A stretch of DNA of 64,000 nt from Nipponacmea schrenckii (GCA_030562195.1 CM060199.1:33810338-33874337); one strand, 5' to 3'. Counted from the first letter of the stretch, positions 13,549 through 25,531 are shown. A program made the numbers and translations. Notes: generated by a model not told the origin, from the letters alone.

Positions 13549-16500
13549 TAGGGTTACCACTTAGGGTCAGCTGGGGTTAACCCTAACTCTAGGTTACGCC
13601 TACATACTTGCGCCTGTGCTTTCACTTAACCGTAATGTTACAACCCACAATTCCTAGGATTAACCGTTGCAGGGAGAATTTTTATTTCAAAGCCAATTAG
13701 GGTTAGCTCAGAAAGGGGCTATAGCTGGTTCCAACATATGGTTTCCGCATATTAAACGAAAGAGCACATCGTTGCGCATCGTCTCAACACGAATTTGTGT
13801 ACAAAAATTTCAATTAGGGGGCTTCAATGGGCCAAAAACAATTATTACCCTTCTCGCTACGTCTCCAAGGGTTAATATGTAGTCAAACCCAATTAGGGTT
13901 AGCTAAGCACAGCCGCATCCAGTGTTGATAAAATATTTCAGTATGATTAAATAGAGAAAAAAGATAGTGCTCGACTTATAAAAAAAATAAATTTGAAAAA
14001 AGCTTCAACTGGGATTCGAACTCGGGTTCACCATGTTGCCGAGCATGCGCCAAAACCGGTAGGCCACGGAGACCTAGGGTTGCGACTTAGGGTTAGCTGG
14101 GGTTAACCCTAACCCTAGGCTTAACGCTTGCAGGTGGAATTTGTATTGAAAAGCCAATTAGGGTTGGCTCAGAAAGGAGCTATAGCTGGTTCCAAGATAT
14201 GGTTTCCGCATATGAAACGAAAAAGCACATCGTTGCGTCTCCGAATGCGTTAATATGTAGTCAAAGCCAATTAGGGTTAGCTACGCACAGCCTCATCCAG
14301 TGTTGATAAAGATATTTCTGTATGATAAAATAGAGAAAAAGGATAGTGTTCGACTTATAAAAAAAATAAATTTGAAAAAAGCTTCAACTGGGATTCGAAC
14401 TCGGCATCTCCAAGTTGCCGAGCAAGCGCCAAAACCGATAGGCCACGGAGACCTAGGGTTACCACTTAGGGTCAGCTGGGGTTAACCCAAACTCTAGGTT
14501 ACGCCTACATACTTGCGCCTTTGCTTTCGTAACATCACTTAACCGTAAAGTTACAACCCACAATTCCTAGGATTAACCGTTGCAGGGAGAATTTGTATTT
14601 CAAAGCCAATTAGGGTTAGCTCAGAAAGGGGCTATAGCTGGTTCCAAGATATGGTTTCCGCATATCAAACGAAAGAGCACATCGTTGCGCATCGGCTCCA
14701 CACGAATTTGTCTACAAAAATTTCAATTAGGGGGCTTCAATGGGCCAAAAACAATTATTACCCTTCTCGCTAGCAGCTCCATAAGGGTTAATATGTAGTC
14801 AAACCCAATTAGGGTTAGCTAAGCACAGCCTAATCCAGTGTTGATAAATATTTCTGTATGATAAAATAGAGAAAAAGGATAGTGTTCGACTTATGAAAAA
14901 ATAAATTTGAAAAAAGCTTCAACTGGGATTCGAACTCGGGTTCACCATGTTGCCGAGCAAGCGCCAAAACCGGTAGGCCACGGAGACCTAGGGTTGCGAC
15001 TTCGGGTTAGCTGGGGTTAACCCTAACCCTAGGCTTAACGCTTGCAGGTGGAATTTGTATTGAAAAGCCAATTAGGGTTGGCTCAGAAAGGAGCTATAGC
15101 TGGTTCCAAGATATGGTTTCCGCATATGAAACGAAAAAGCACATCGTTGCGTCTCCGAATGCGTTAATATGTAGTCAAAGCCAATTAGGGTTAGCTAAGC
15201 ACAGCCTAATCCAGTGTTGATAAAATATTTCTGTATGATAAAATAGAGAAAAAGGATAGTGTTCGACTTATGAAAAAATAAATTTGAAAAAAGCTTCAAC
15301 TGGGATTCGAACTCGGGATCTCCAAGTTGCCGAGCAAGCGCCAAAACCGATAGGCCACGGAGACCTAGGGTTACCACTTAGGGTCAGCTGGGGTTAACCC
15401 AAACTCTAGGTTACGCCTACATACTTGCGCCTTTGCTTTCGTAACATCACTTAACCGTAAAGTTACAACCCACAATTCCTAGGATTAACCGTTGCAGGGA
15501 GAATTTTTATTTCAAAGCCAATTAGGGTTAGCTCAGAAAGGGGCTATAGCTGGTTCCAAGATATGGTTTCCGCATATTAAACGAAAGAGCACATCGTTGC
15601 GCATCGGCTCCACACGAATTTGTCTACAAAAATTTCAATTAGGGGGCTTCAATGGGCCAAAAACAATTATTACCCTTCTCGCTAGCAGCTCCATAAGGGT
15701 TAATATGTAGTCAAACCCAATTAGGGTTAGCTAAGCACAGCCTAATCCAGTGTTGATAAATATTTCTGTATGATAAAATAGAGAAAAAGGATAGTGTTCG
15801 ACTTATGAAAAAATAAATTTGAAAAAAGCTTCAACTGGGATTCGAACTCGGGTTCACCATGTTGCCGAGCAAGCGCCAAAACCGGTAGGCCACGGAGACC
15901 TAGGGTTGCGACTTCGGGTTAGCTGGGGTTAACCCTAACCCTAGGCTTAACGCTTGCAGGTGGAATTTGTATTGAAAAGCCAATTAGGGTTGGCTCAGAA
16001 AGGAGCTATAGCTGGTTCCAAGATATGGTTTCCGCATATGAAACAAAAAAGCACATCGTTGCGTCTCCGAATGCGTTAATATGTAGTCAAAGCCAATTAG
16101 GGTTAGCTAAGCACAGCCTAATCCAGTGTTGATAAAATATTTCTGTATGATAAAATAGAGAAAAAGGATAGTGTTCGACTTATGAAAAAATAAATTTGAA
16201 AAAAGCTTCAACTGGGATTCGAACTCGGGATCTCCAAGTTGCCGAGCAAGCGCCAAAACAGCAAGGCCACAGAGACCTAGGGTTGCGACTTAGGGTTAAC
16301 CCTAACCCTAGGATTAACGCTTGCAGGTAGAATTTGTATTTCAAAGCCAATTAGGGTTAGCTCAGAAAGGGGCTATAGCTGGTTCCAAGATATGGTTTCC
16401 GCATATCAAACGAAAGAGCACATCGTTGCGCATCGTCTCAACACGAATTTGTGTACAAAACTTTCAATTAGGTGGCTTCAATGGGCCAAAAACAATTATT

Positions 16501-16756
16501 ACCCTTCCCGCTAGCGGCTCCGAATGGATTAATATGTAGTCAAAGCCACTTAGGGTTAGCTACGCACAGCCTCATCCAGTGTTGATAAAATATTTCTGTA
16601 TGATAAAATAGAGAAAAAAGATAGTGTTCGAGTTATAAAAAAAATAAATTTGAAAAAAGCTTCAACTGGGATTCGAACTCGGCATCTCCAAGTTGCCGAG
16701 CAAGCGCCAAAACCGATAGGCCACGGAGACCTAGGGTTACCACTTAGGGTCAGCTG

Positions 16757-17630
16757 GATTTAACCCCAACTCTAGGTTACGCCTACATACTTGCGCCTTT
16801 GCTTTCGTAACATCACTTAACCGTAAAGTTACAACCCACAATTCCTAGGATTAACCGTTGCAGGAAGAATTTTTATTTCAAAGCCAATTAGGTAGAGGGG
16901 TGGAAACTACTATCTCGTAGTTCCGGGAAAGCACGGGCCTAGGAATCAGACCTAATTTTTATTTCCTCGCACCGATCGGGATTCGAACCCACGGCACCTA
17001 GTCGCCTAGCAGACGACAGTCCAACTCGCTAACCACTGAGCCATTCACCACCCTAAAAAAGTGGTTTCAGAACTCAGTTTTAACGAGAAGTACTGTCGCC
17101 TACACGATTCAAATGAATGTTTTCTTACACCCGCTCGGGGAGACAGCCATTTATCCTGGCACTGGCAGATTTAGATAGAGGGGTGGAAACTACTATCTCG
17201 TAGTTCCGGGAAAGCACGGGCCTAGGAATCAGACCTAATTTTTATTTCCTCGCACCGATCGGGATTCGAACCCACGGCACCTAGTCGCCTAGCAGACGAC
17301 AGTCCAACTCGCTAACCACTGAGCCATTCACCACCCTAAAAAAGTGGTTTCAGAACTCAGTTTTAACGAGAAGTACTGTCGCCTACACGATTCAAATGAA
17401 TGTTTTCTTACACCCGCTCGGGGAGACAGCCATTTATCCTGGCACTGGCAGATTTAGATAGAGGGGTGGAAACTACTATCTCGTAGTTCCGGGAGATTTA
17501 ACCCCAACTCTAGGTTACGCCTACATACTTGCGCCTTTGCTTTCGTAACATCACTTAACCGTAAAGTTACAACCCACAATTCCTAGGATTAACCGTTGCA
17601 GGAAGAATTTTTATTTCAAAGCCAATTAGG
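16757..17630. repeat. 136-bp direct repeats flanking an inserted tandem array
   Basis: Positions 16757-16892 and 17495-17630 are identical by eye over 136 bp of ordinary satellite sequence (gatttaacccc to gccaattagg). Between them sits the foreign 283-bp tandem array. The flanks behave like a very long target duplication or the product of unequal exchange. The hexamer gattta occurs both where the host resumes and at each internal unit joint, pointing to a microhomology junction. Confidence 0.85.
16893..17494 (-). mobile_element. tRNA-derived SINE, 2.1 tandem copies of 283 bp
   Basis: Units start at 16893, 17176 and 17459; the third is cut after 36 bp. On the minus strand each full unit contains TGGCTCAGTGGTTAGCGAG (A box, first copy 17043-17033) and GGTTCGAATCC (B box, first copy 16989-16979). 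They are separated by a long variable arm, as in Ser/Leu-type tRNAs. The tRNA part is better preserved than in the surrounding satellite and is a different family. Tandem organisation is unusual for SINEs, which normally insert singly with an A-rich or simple-repeat tail. Confidence 0.8.
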
Positions 17631-20600
17631 GTTAGCTCAGAAAGGGGCTATAGCTGGTTCCAAGATATGGTTTCCGCATATTAAACGAAAGAGCACATCG
17701 TTGCGCATCGGCTCCACACGAATTTGTGTACAAAAATTTCAATTAGGGGGCTTCAATGGGCCAAAAACAATTATTACCCTTCTCGCTAGCAGCTCCATAA
17801 GGGTTAATATGTAGTCAAACCCAATTAGGGTTAGCTAAGCACAGCCGCATCCAGTGTTGATAAAATATTTCAGTATGATTAAATAGAGAAAAAGGATAGT
17901 GCTCGACTTATAAAAAAATAATTTGAAAAAAGCTTCAACTGGGATTCGAACTCGGGTTCACCATGTTGCCGAGCAAGCGCCAAAACCGGTAGGCCACGGA
18001 GACCTAGGGTTGCGACTTAGGGTTACGAACCTAACCCTAGGCTTAACGCTTGCAGGTGGAATTTGTATTGAAAAGCCAATTAGGGTTGGCTCAGAAAGGA
18101 GCTATAGCTGGTTCCAAGATATGGTTTCCGCATATGAAACGAAAAAGCACATCGTTGCGTCTCCGAATGCGTTAATATGTAGTCAAAGCCAATTAGGGTT
18201 AGCTAAGCACAGCCTAATCCAGTGTTGATAAAATATTTCTGTATGATAAAATAGAGAAAAAGGATAGTGTTCGACTTATGAAAAAATAAATTTGAAAAAA
18301 GCTTCAACTGGGATTCGAACTCGGCATCTCAAAGTTGCCGAGCAAGCGCCAAGAACAGCATAGGCCACGGAGACCTAGGGTTGCGACTTACGGTTGGGGT
18401 TAACCCAACTCTAGGTTACGCCTACATACTTGCGCCTTTGCTTTCGTAACATCACTTAACCGTAAAGTTACAACCCACAATTCCTAGGATTAACCGTTGC
18501 AGGGAGAATTTTTATTTCAAAGCCAATTAGGGTTAGCTCAGAAAGGGGCTATAGCTGGTTCCAAGATATGGTTTCCGCATATTAAACGAAAGAGCACATC
18601 GTTGCGCATCGGCTCCACACGAATTTGTGTACAAAAATTTCAATTAGGGGGCTTCAATGGGCCAAAAACAATTATTACCCTTCTCGCTAGCAGCTCCATA
18701 AGGGTTAATATGTAGTCAAACCCAATTAGGGTTAGCTAAGCACAGCCTAATCCAGTGTTGAAAAAATATTTCTGTATGATTAAATAGAAAAAAAAGGATA
18801 GTGTTCGACTTAAAAAAAAAAATAAATTTGAAAAAAGCTTCAACTGGGATTCGAACTCGGGTTCACCATGTTGCCGAGCAAGCGCCAAAACCGGTAGGCC
18901 ACGGAGACCTAGGGTTGCGACTTCGGGTTAGCCCCTAACCCTAGGCTTAACGCTTGCAGGTGGAATTTGTATTGAAAAGCCAATTAGGGTTGGCTCAGAA
19001 AGGAGCTATAGCTGGTTCCAAGATATGGTTTCCGCATATGAAACGAAAAAGCACATCGTTGCGTCTCCGAATGCGTTAATATGTAGTCAAAGCCAATTAG
19101 GGTTAGCTAAGCACAGCCTAATCCAGTGTTGATAAAATATTTCTGTATGATAAAATAGAGAAAAAGGATAGTGTTCGACTTATGAAAAAATAAATTTGAA
19201 AAAAGCTTCAACTGGGATTCGAACTCGGCATCTCAAAGTTGCCGAGCAAGCGCCAAAACCGATAGGCCACGGAGACCTAGGGTTACCACTTAGGGTCAGC
19301 TGGGGTTAACCCAAACTCTAGGTTACGCCTACATACTTGCGCCTTTGCTTTCGTAACATCACTTAACCGTAAAGTTACAACCCACAATTCCTAGGATTAA
19401 CCGTTGCAGGGAGAATTTTTATTTCAAAGCCAATTAGGGTTAGCTCAGAAAGGGGCTATAGCTGGTTCCAAGATATGGTTTCCGCATATTAAACGAAAGA
19501 GCACATCGTTGCGCATCGGCTCCACACGAATTTGTCTACAAATATTTCAATTAGGGGGCTTCAATGGGCCAAAAACAATTATTACCCTTCTCGCTAGCAG
19601 CTCCATAAGGGTTAATATGTAGTCAAACCCAATTAGGGTTAGCTAAGCACAGCCTAATCCAGTGTTGATAAATATTTCTGTATGATAAAATAGAGAAAAA
19701 GGATAGTGTTCGACTTATGAAAAAATAAATTTGAAAAAAGCTTCAACTGGGATTCGAACTCGGGTTCACCATGTTGCCGAGCAAGCGCCAAAACCGGTAG
19801 GCCACGGAGACCTAGGGTTGCGACTTCGGGTTAGCTGGGGTTAACCCTAACCCTAGGCTTAACGCTTGCAGGTGGAATTTGTATTGAAAAGCCAATTAGG
19901 GTTGGCTCAGAAAGGAGCTATAGCTGGTTCCAAGATATGATTTCCGCATATGAAACGAAAAAGCACATCGTTGCGTCTCCGAATGCGTTAATATGTAGTC
20001 AAAGCCAATTAGGGTTAGCTAAGCACAGCCTAATCCAGTGTTGATAAAATATTTCTGTATGATAAAATAGAGAAAAAGGATAGTGTTCGACTTATGAAAA
20101 AATAAATTTGAAAAAAGCTTCAACTGGGATTCGAACTCGGGATCTCCAAGTTGCCGAGCAAGCGCCAGAACAGCAAGGCCACAGAGACCTAGGGTTGCGA
20201 CTTAGGGTTAACCCTAACCCTAGGATTAACGCTTGTAGGTAGAATTTGTATTTCAAAGCCAATTAGGGTTAGCTCAGAAAGGGGCTATAGCTGGTTCCAA
20301 GATATGGTTTCCGCATATCAAACGAAAGAGCACATCGTTGCGCATCGTCTCAACACGAATTTGTGTACAAAACTTTCAATTAGGGGGCTTCAATGGGCCA
20401 AAAACAATTATTACCCTTCCCGCTAGCGGCTCCGAATGTATTAATATGTAGTCAAAGCCAATTAGGGTTAGCTACGCACAGCCTCATCCAGTGTTGATAA
20501 AATATTTCTGTATGATAAAATAGAGAAAAAAGATAGTGTTCGACTTATAAAAAAAATAAATTTGAAAAAAGCTTCAACTGGGATTCGAACTCGGCATCTC

Positions 20601-21869
20601 CAAGTTGCCGAGCAAGCGCCAAAACCGATAGGCCACGGAGACCTAGGGTTACCACTTAGGGTCAGCTGGATTTAACCCCAACTCTAGGTTACGCCTACAT
20701 ACTTGCGCCTTTGCTTTCGTAACATCACTTAACCGTAAAGTTACAACCCACAATTCCTAGGATTAACCGTTGCAGGAAGAATTTGTATTTCAAAGCCAAT
20801 TAGGGTTAGCTCAGAAAGGGGCTATAGCTGGTTCCAAGATATGGTTTCCGCATATCAAACGAAAGAGCACATCGTTGCGCATCGTCTCAACACGAATTTG
20901 TGTACAAAACTTTCAATTAGGGGGCTTCAATGGGCCAAAAACAATTATTACCCTTCTCGCTAGCAGCTCCATAAGGGTTAATATGTAGTCAAACCCAATT
21001 AGGGTTAGCTAAGCACAGCCGCATCCAGTGTTGATAAAATATTTCTGTATGATTAAATAGAGAAAAAAGATAGTGTTCGACTTATAAAAAAAATAAATTT
21101 GAAAAAAGCTTCAACTGGGATTCGAACTCGGGTTCACCATGTTGCCGAGCAAGCGCCAAAACCGATAGGCCACGGAGACCTAGGGTTACGACTTAGGGTT
21201 AGCTAGGGTTAACCCTAACCCTAGGATTAACGCTTGCAGGTAGAATTTGTATTGAAAAGCCAATTAGGGTTGGCTCAGAAAGGAGCTATAGCTGGTTCCA
21301 AGATATGGTTTCCGCATATGAAACGAAAAAGCACATCGTTGCGTCTCCGAATGGGTTAATATGTAGTCAAAGCCAATTAGGGTTAGCTAAGCACAGCCTA
21401 ATCCAGTGTTGATAAATATTTCTGTATGATAAAATAGAGAAAAAAGATAGTGTTCGACTTATAAAAAAAATAAATTTGAAAAAAGCTTCAACTGGGATTC
21501 GAACTCGGCATCTCCAAGTTAGCGAGCAAGCGCCAAAACCGATAGGCCACGGAGACCTAGGGTTACGACTTAGGGTTAGCTAGGGTTAACCCTAACCCTA
21601 GGATTAACGCTTGCAGGTAGAATTTGTATTTCAAAGCCAATTAGGGTGAGCTCAGAAAGGGGCTATAGCTGGTTCCAAGATATGGTTTCCGCATATCAAA
21701 CGAAAGAGAACATCCTTGCGCATCGTCTCAACACGAATTTGTGTACAAAACTTTCAATTAGGGGGCTTCAATGGGCCAAAAACAATTATTACCCTTCTCG
21801 CTAGCGGCTGCGAATGGGTTAATATGTAGTCAAAGCCAATTAGGGTTAACTACGCACAATATGTCACAT

Positions 21870-22944
21870 GAAAGCCTAGCCAATACTTGGTTCTCTACAG
21901 AAATTCAACATAGCATGACCATGAAATAGTTAAAATGAAAGTAAAACACTACATTTTATTAACATCAGCTTGACTGTCACTGCACACAAAACCACTATAT
22001 TTAGAAATAACCTTCTGCCAATTAAAATTCTCATTATCTCAGGAATTCTAAAGGAAAATGCAATTTTAGACATCAAATTTCAAACTAGACCAGAAAGTGG
22101 TCAATAATCGGCATGCAAAAAAACCAAAAGGGACGAAGGGGGTTTCTAAAAAGAGCTTGACTAAATTTGTATACAATCATTAGCATAAAATGTTTTTGTC
22201 ATTTGAGTCTTATATAAGTCTACTGCAGTGTGTAAAATGAAAGTAAAAAACGGAGATATTCAATTTAAATGAAGGGATTTAAAATGTAAGGATCATAAAA
22301 ATACCCCTTAAACATGTTTAAAATGAAATCGATTTACCCCAGTTACTCAAGAATCTAGGGTAGAGTCAGTATGTCGTCTGCTAATGTTGTTTATGCAGTG
22401 TACTGTGGTACTGTCTATTTGCCACTCATGTTAATTTTAGCAAGGTCTCTATGGGCTTCATTGCAGTTAGTGTAAAATGCCCAACGCCCAAAAGCACTCA
22501 AAAGCAAAAAGGATAATCAAAACTACTTTATTATATTATATTGTCTTTATTTTTTTCTAATATGTTATAACAAAATTTAGAGGTCAGTTGATCACTTAAT
22601 ACCCTATTATTGACAATATTGAAGACATTTTCCCTGGGATGAACAACAAAGAGTCACTCACTGCATTTTTAGATGTCAAATATAATATTTAAAACAAAAG
22701 AAACAATATATTTTAGACAGATAAAAAAAACGTTGAACAAAAATGTATGATTTATTGCCATTTGTCTCAGAGGGATAGTACAATTGATTTAATCAATATT
22801 CTCATTCTTGCAAATGGGAATGGTGTTTGAATTTGATCCAAATGCATAAATGTCATCCTGGTATGTAAGACAATGAAAGATTTAATATAACATCTGATTT
22901 TGGTATGAGGTTTTAAAACTATGAGATAAAATGATAAAATAGAG
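21870..22944. other. Intergenic stretch, includes SF3B5 3' UTR
   Basis: About 1.1 kb between the end of the satellite and the SF3B5 stop codon. The right-hand part is the SF3B5 3' UTR with a likely polyadenylation signal at 22756-22751. I see nothing else recognisable. Confidence 0.5.
22751..22756 (-). promoter_or_regulatory. Polyadenylation signal, SF3B5
   Basis: AATAAA on the minus strand, about 190 nt downstream of the SF3B5 stop codon. Other A/T-rich variants lie nearby, so its use is inferred. Confidence 0.5.
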
Positions 22945-23202
22945 TTAATCTTCAATCCTCTTAGGTGGAGGACCACATGGCTGGAGCATTTTTTCCATTA
23001 AACTAAATTTCACTCTAGCTTTAGCTTCATTTTCAACAAGTCCAAAATAGTTGAGAGTATCAAAATGTCCTAGGTAAGAAGAAGCACTGTCTCGGTGTTG
23101 ATTTGTCAACCATTCCCATTTATTGGTATCAGCATGACCTGTTCCAATATATTTAGACTGTAAATGCTCTAACTGTGTATGAATATTGTAACGATCTCCC
23201 AT
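22945..23202 (-). CDS. Splicing factor 3B subunit 5 (SF3b10)
   Basis: An uninterrupted 85-residue frame, the normal length of this protein. It carries the family hallmarks IHTQLEHLQSKYIGTGHADT, KWEWL, DSASSYLGHFD and MEKMLQPCGPPPKR. SF3B5 is a small subunit of the U2 snRNP SF3b complex in the nucleus, where it packs against SF3B1 and SF3B3 and supports branch-site recognition. The CDS is intronless. An acceptor-like TTTCTATTGCAG ends at 23241 on the minus strand, so a short 5' UTR exon (23240-23203) is probably spliced to an upstream non-coding exon. The neighbour TXNL4A, another spliceosomal gene, is transcribed divergently about 1.4 kb away. Confidence 0.97.
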   Translation of the reverse strand: MGDRYNIHTQLEHLQSKYIGTGHADTNKWEWLTNQHRDSASSYLGHFDTLNYFGLVENEAKARVKFSLMEKMLQPCGPPPKRIED

Positions 23203-23240
23203 TTTTCAATAATGCAAGAAGTATCATAAAACCACAAATC
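23203..23240 (-). other. SF3B5 5' UTR exon segment
   Basis: It lies between a TTTCTATTGCAG acceptor and the SF3B5 ATG. The polypyrimidine tract and AG make an intron in the 5' UTR likely, but the upstream exon was not identified. Confidence 0.55.
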
Positions 23241-24596
23241 CTGCAATAGAAATTAAATGATATATAAAGTCTTTGTAAAACAATGTTTGCAAAATAATAT
23301 GTGTTGTACCAATCAATAGATTGAGATTAAAGCCTAAAATTCGGACCATGGCCATGGACTCTAGTTCTATTTATAACTCTATGGTATAGACACAACTATT
23401 GTTTTTGTTAACAACTATCAATTTGGTACAAATAAAGTGAAATAAAATATATAGGGGCTAATGTATGTTTTTATTTGTGTTAGCAATATGTATAGGGGTG
23501 AATCCACTATGGGTGAAATCACCAGGTAATTTTTAGCTTCTGGGTGAAACAACCACGGTTGAACTTGTAGTAATGTAAACTGGTGAAACCACCGTCTCCG
23601 TCTCCCCCATCATCCATCTCTGAATCCTTTTCCAAACAACCTTCATTTTCAGCTTTATATCGTGAACTGAAGCATTAAGGTGATTCTTTACCTCTAAGAT
23701 TCGTTCTACTCAATTCTATGAATGTGTGAATGATAATTACCGCATATTATACCTCCACAACAAGTAGGATAAAATTTAAACAAAAGCTGCCTTGTTTTGG
23801 GATCAAAATGCCGGATCTACACAAGATTTAGACTGATATTTTATATGAACAGAAACTATTAACATACTAATTAAATGTTATATACTTTTCAATATATGTA
23901 ACGCATTGATATGAACGCACCAAACATGAATCGTCTGAACTATTAATAGATGCATTTCAACAGGGAATCAATATGATTATTCAAAATCATTTACGTATTT
24001 CGTTTACTTGATTCGTAAAGTGCAATAAAATCTTTAAAGTGTACATAGCCCTTCATAGTCCTAGTTGTCTCCCTTGAATATTGAGTTCTACAAATATCCG
24101 AAACATATAAACGGTAGATGAACGAAAAATTTATTAGATCATTTCTTGATAAAACATACGTAAGTGTACCAAATTATACACGTGTAATTATCATATTATG
24201 TACCAACTATCTTATTATCCATTGATATTCCCTATTTGAAAGCCTCTAATAAAAAAAGTTTGTGCAATGTCATGACATAAAAATTCAAACCTGATAATTA
24301 AAAGATTTTAGCCTTAGACTTAGATCTAACAGCACTCTGCTAAAAAGTCGACTGCTCATATTTATATTTTGTGTGGTCACCCATAGGTTTTTGTAAAGTA
24401 AAATATCTTTGCTCTACTATTTATTTCATTTGTAAACATAAAATCATGTCCTTGTGAATAATAAATCACAACTAGGCTAGGGCCACAAGTAATAAGGCTA
24501 GGGCCACAAGTAGATACAATTTTGTTTCTGTTAGGCCTAGACTATAATGTTTTAAATTTGTTGAAATATTATAAATGGATTTTTTTTTTATTTCAG
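23241..24596. other. Shared 5' flank of SF3B5 and TXNL4A
   Basis: About 1.36 kb between two divergent spliceosomal genes. It should contain both promoters and the non-coding first exons. Visible features are a cluster of four GGTGAA...CAC imperfect palindromes (23496-23593) and a 22-bp direct duplication containing ggctagggccacaagta around 24475-24515. No TATA box could be assigned. Confidence 0.5.
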
Positions 24597-24610
24597 ACTA
24601 AGTTTTCAGA
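24597..24610 (+). other. TXNL4A 5' UTR exon segment
   Basis: A T-rich tract ending in TTTCAG at 24596 is a strong acceptor 14 nt before the TXNL4A ATG, so a 5' UTR intron is likely. A second AG, in TTTTCAG one base before the ATG, could serve as an alternative acceptor. Confidence 0.6.
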
Positions 24611-25039
24611 ATGTCTTATATGCTCCAACATTTGCACAATGGATGGCAAGTAGATCAAGCTATATTATCTGAAGAAGATAGAGCAGTGATTATAAGATTT
24701 GGTCATGATTGGGATCCAGCTTGTATGGTTATGGATGAAACTTTATATAGGTGTGCTGAGAAGATGAAAAACTTTGCTGTGACATATCTTGTGGATATTT
24801 CTAAAGTTCCTGATTTTAACAAAATGTATGAGTTGTATGATCCATGTACAACTATGTTTTTCTATCGTAATAAACACATTATGATTGATTTAGGAACTGG
24901 TAATAACAATAAAATAAACTGGCCAATGGAAGACAGTCAAGAGTTTATTGATATTGTAGAAACAGTGTATCGTGGTGCTAGGAAAGGAAGAGGTTTAGTA
25001 GTATCACCCAAAGACTACTCTACTAAATATCGCTATTGA
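24611..25039 (+). CDS. Thioredoxin-like U5 snRNP protein (Dim1/Dib1 family)
   Basis: A single-exon frame of 142 residues, exactly the family length. It is near-identical to animal TXNL4A over its whole length as I know it, including the HLHNGWQVDQAILSEEDR start, RFGHDWDP, DPCTTMFFYRNKHIMIDLGT, GNNNKINWPMED and the GRGLVVSPKDYSTKYRY end. The protein is a core part of the U5 and U4/U6.U5 snRNPs, needed for spliceosome activation. It has a thioredoxin fold without the CxxC redox site (WDPAC here); Cys38 and Cys79, which form the reported disulfide in the human protein, are kept. The CDS has no introns, in contrast to its intron-rich neighbours. A polyadenylation signal follows 173 nt after the stop. 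Confidence 0.98.
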   Translation: MSYMLQHLHNGWQVDQAILSEEDRAVIIRFGHDWDPACMVMDETLYRCAEKMKNFAVTYLVDISKVPDFNKMYELYDPCTTMFFYRNKHIMIDLGTGNNNKINWPMEDSQEFIDIVETVYRGARKGRGLVVSPKDYSTKYRY

Positions 25040-25211
25040 AAATCCTCCGTCTGTACATTAGATTTCATTGGGTCATGTTCATATAATGTTCACTGTGACC
25101 TGCTTAAATTCATCAAGGGGAGCTTTGTTTAAAGAAGATAAACAGCAAAAAAATTTGCTAAAAAAGTGCAATTAGCAATTGACTTCATTCATTCATTTCA
25201 TTTAGTGTTGT

Positions 25212-25217
25212 AATAAA
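25212..25217 (+). promoter_or_regulatory. Polyadenylation signal, TXNL4A
   Basis: AATAAA about 170 nt downstream of the TXNL4A stop codon, in the 584-bp gap shared with the convergent ZFYVE19 gene. Confidence 0.65.
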
Positions 25218-25525
25218 GCTGAAAGCTGTAATTACTTAAAAAGTGTATGTAAGCATTCGTTACAGGTAGTGTTAGGGCTTTAAACATAAGAAGATTTTTA
25301 CTTTCAATGGCTGATGATGAAGAGTTTTGCATAAATATGAGTCAGTTATGTATTGATGTATTATAAACAAACAGGTCATTTCATTAGGAATTAGAAAGGA
25401 ATAAATCTATAGAACTAAAGATAATCAAATAATCTACTGTATTAAAGTGAGATAATGAGATTAATTAGTTTAATAATCTCAATATACATCTCAAAAGATA
25501 TAAACTATTTAATATGTTATAAAAA

Positions 25526-25531
25526 TTTATT
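25526..25531 (-). promoter_or_regulatory. Polyadenylation signal, ZFYVE19
   Basis: AATAAA on the minus strand, about 95 nt after the ZFYVE19 stop codon. The TXNL4A signal lies about 310 bp away on the other strand, so the two 3' UTRs converge closely. Confidence 0.5.

Larger units (their letters stand above)
10993..21869. repeat. Satellite array with tRNA-like cores, about 22 units
   Basis: Head-to-tail units of two kinds. The longer (A) type contains a block ending in cttctcgctagc; the shorter (B) type lacks about 85 bp of it. From about 14100 to 20200 A and B alternate as a dimer of about 900-912 bp (equivalent points at 14580, 15492, 18497 and 19404). Units begin near ccctaggattaacgcttgca. 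Each ends with a core read on the minus strand as a degenerate tRNA with a TGGCCTATCGG A box and an AGTTCGAATCC B box. TTAGGG and CCCTAA motifs recur throughout. Recurrent 72-codon frames start at TTG, not ATG, and simply reflect the repeat. The array ends abruptly near 21869 inside a unit. Confidence 0.9.

Noticed and set aside
11478..20988. Recurring 72-codon frames in the satellite that look like a small protein family
   Set aside because: They start at TTG with no ATG, sit at the same place in each repeat unit and follow unit similarity; there is no sign of coding selection.
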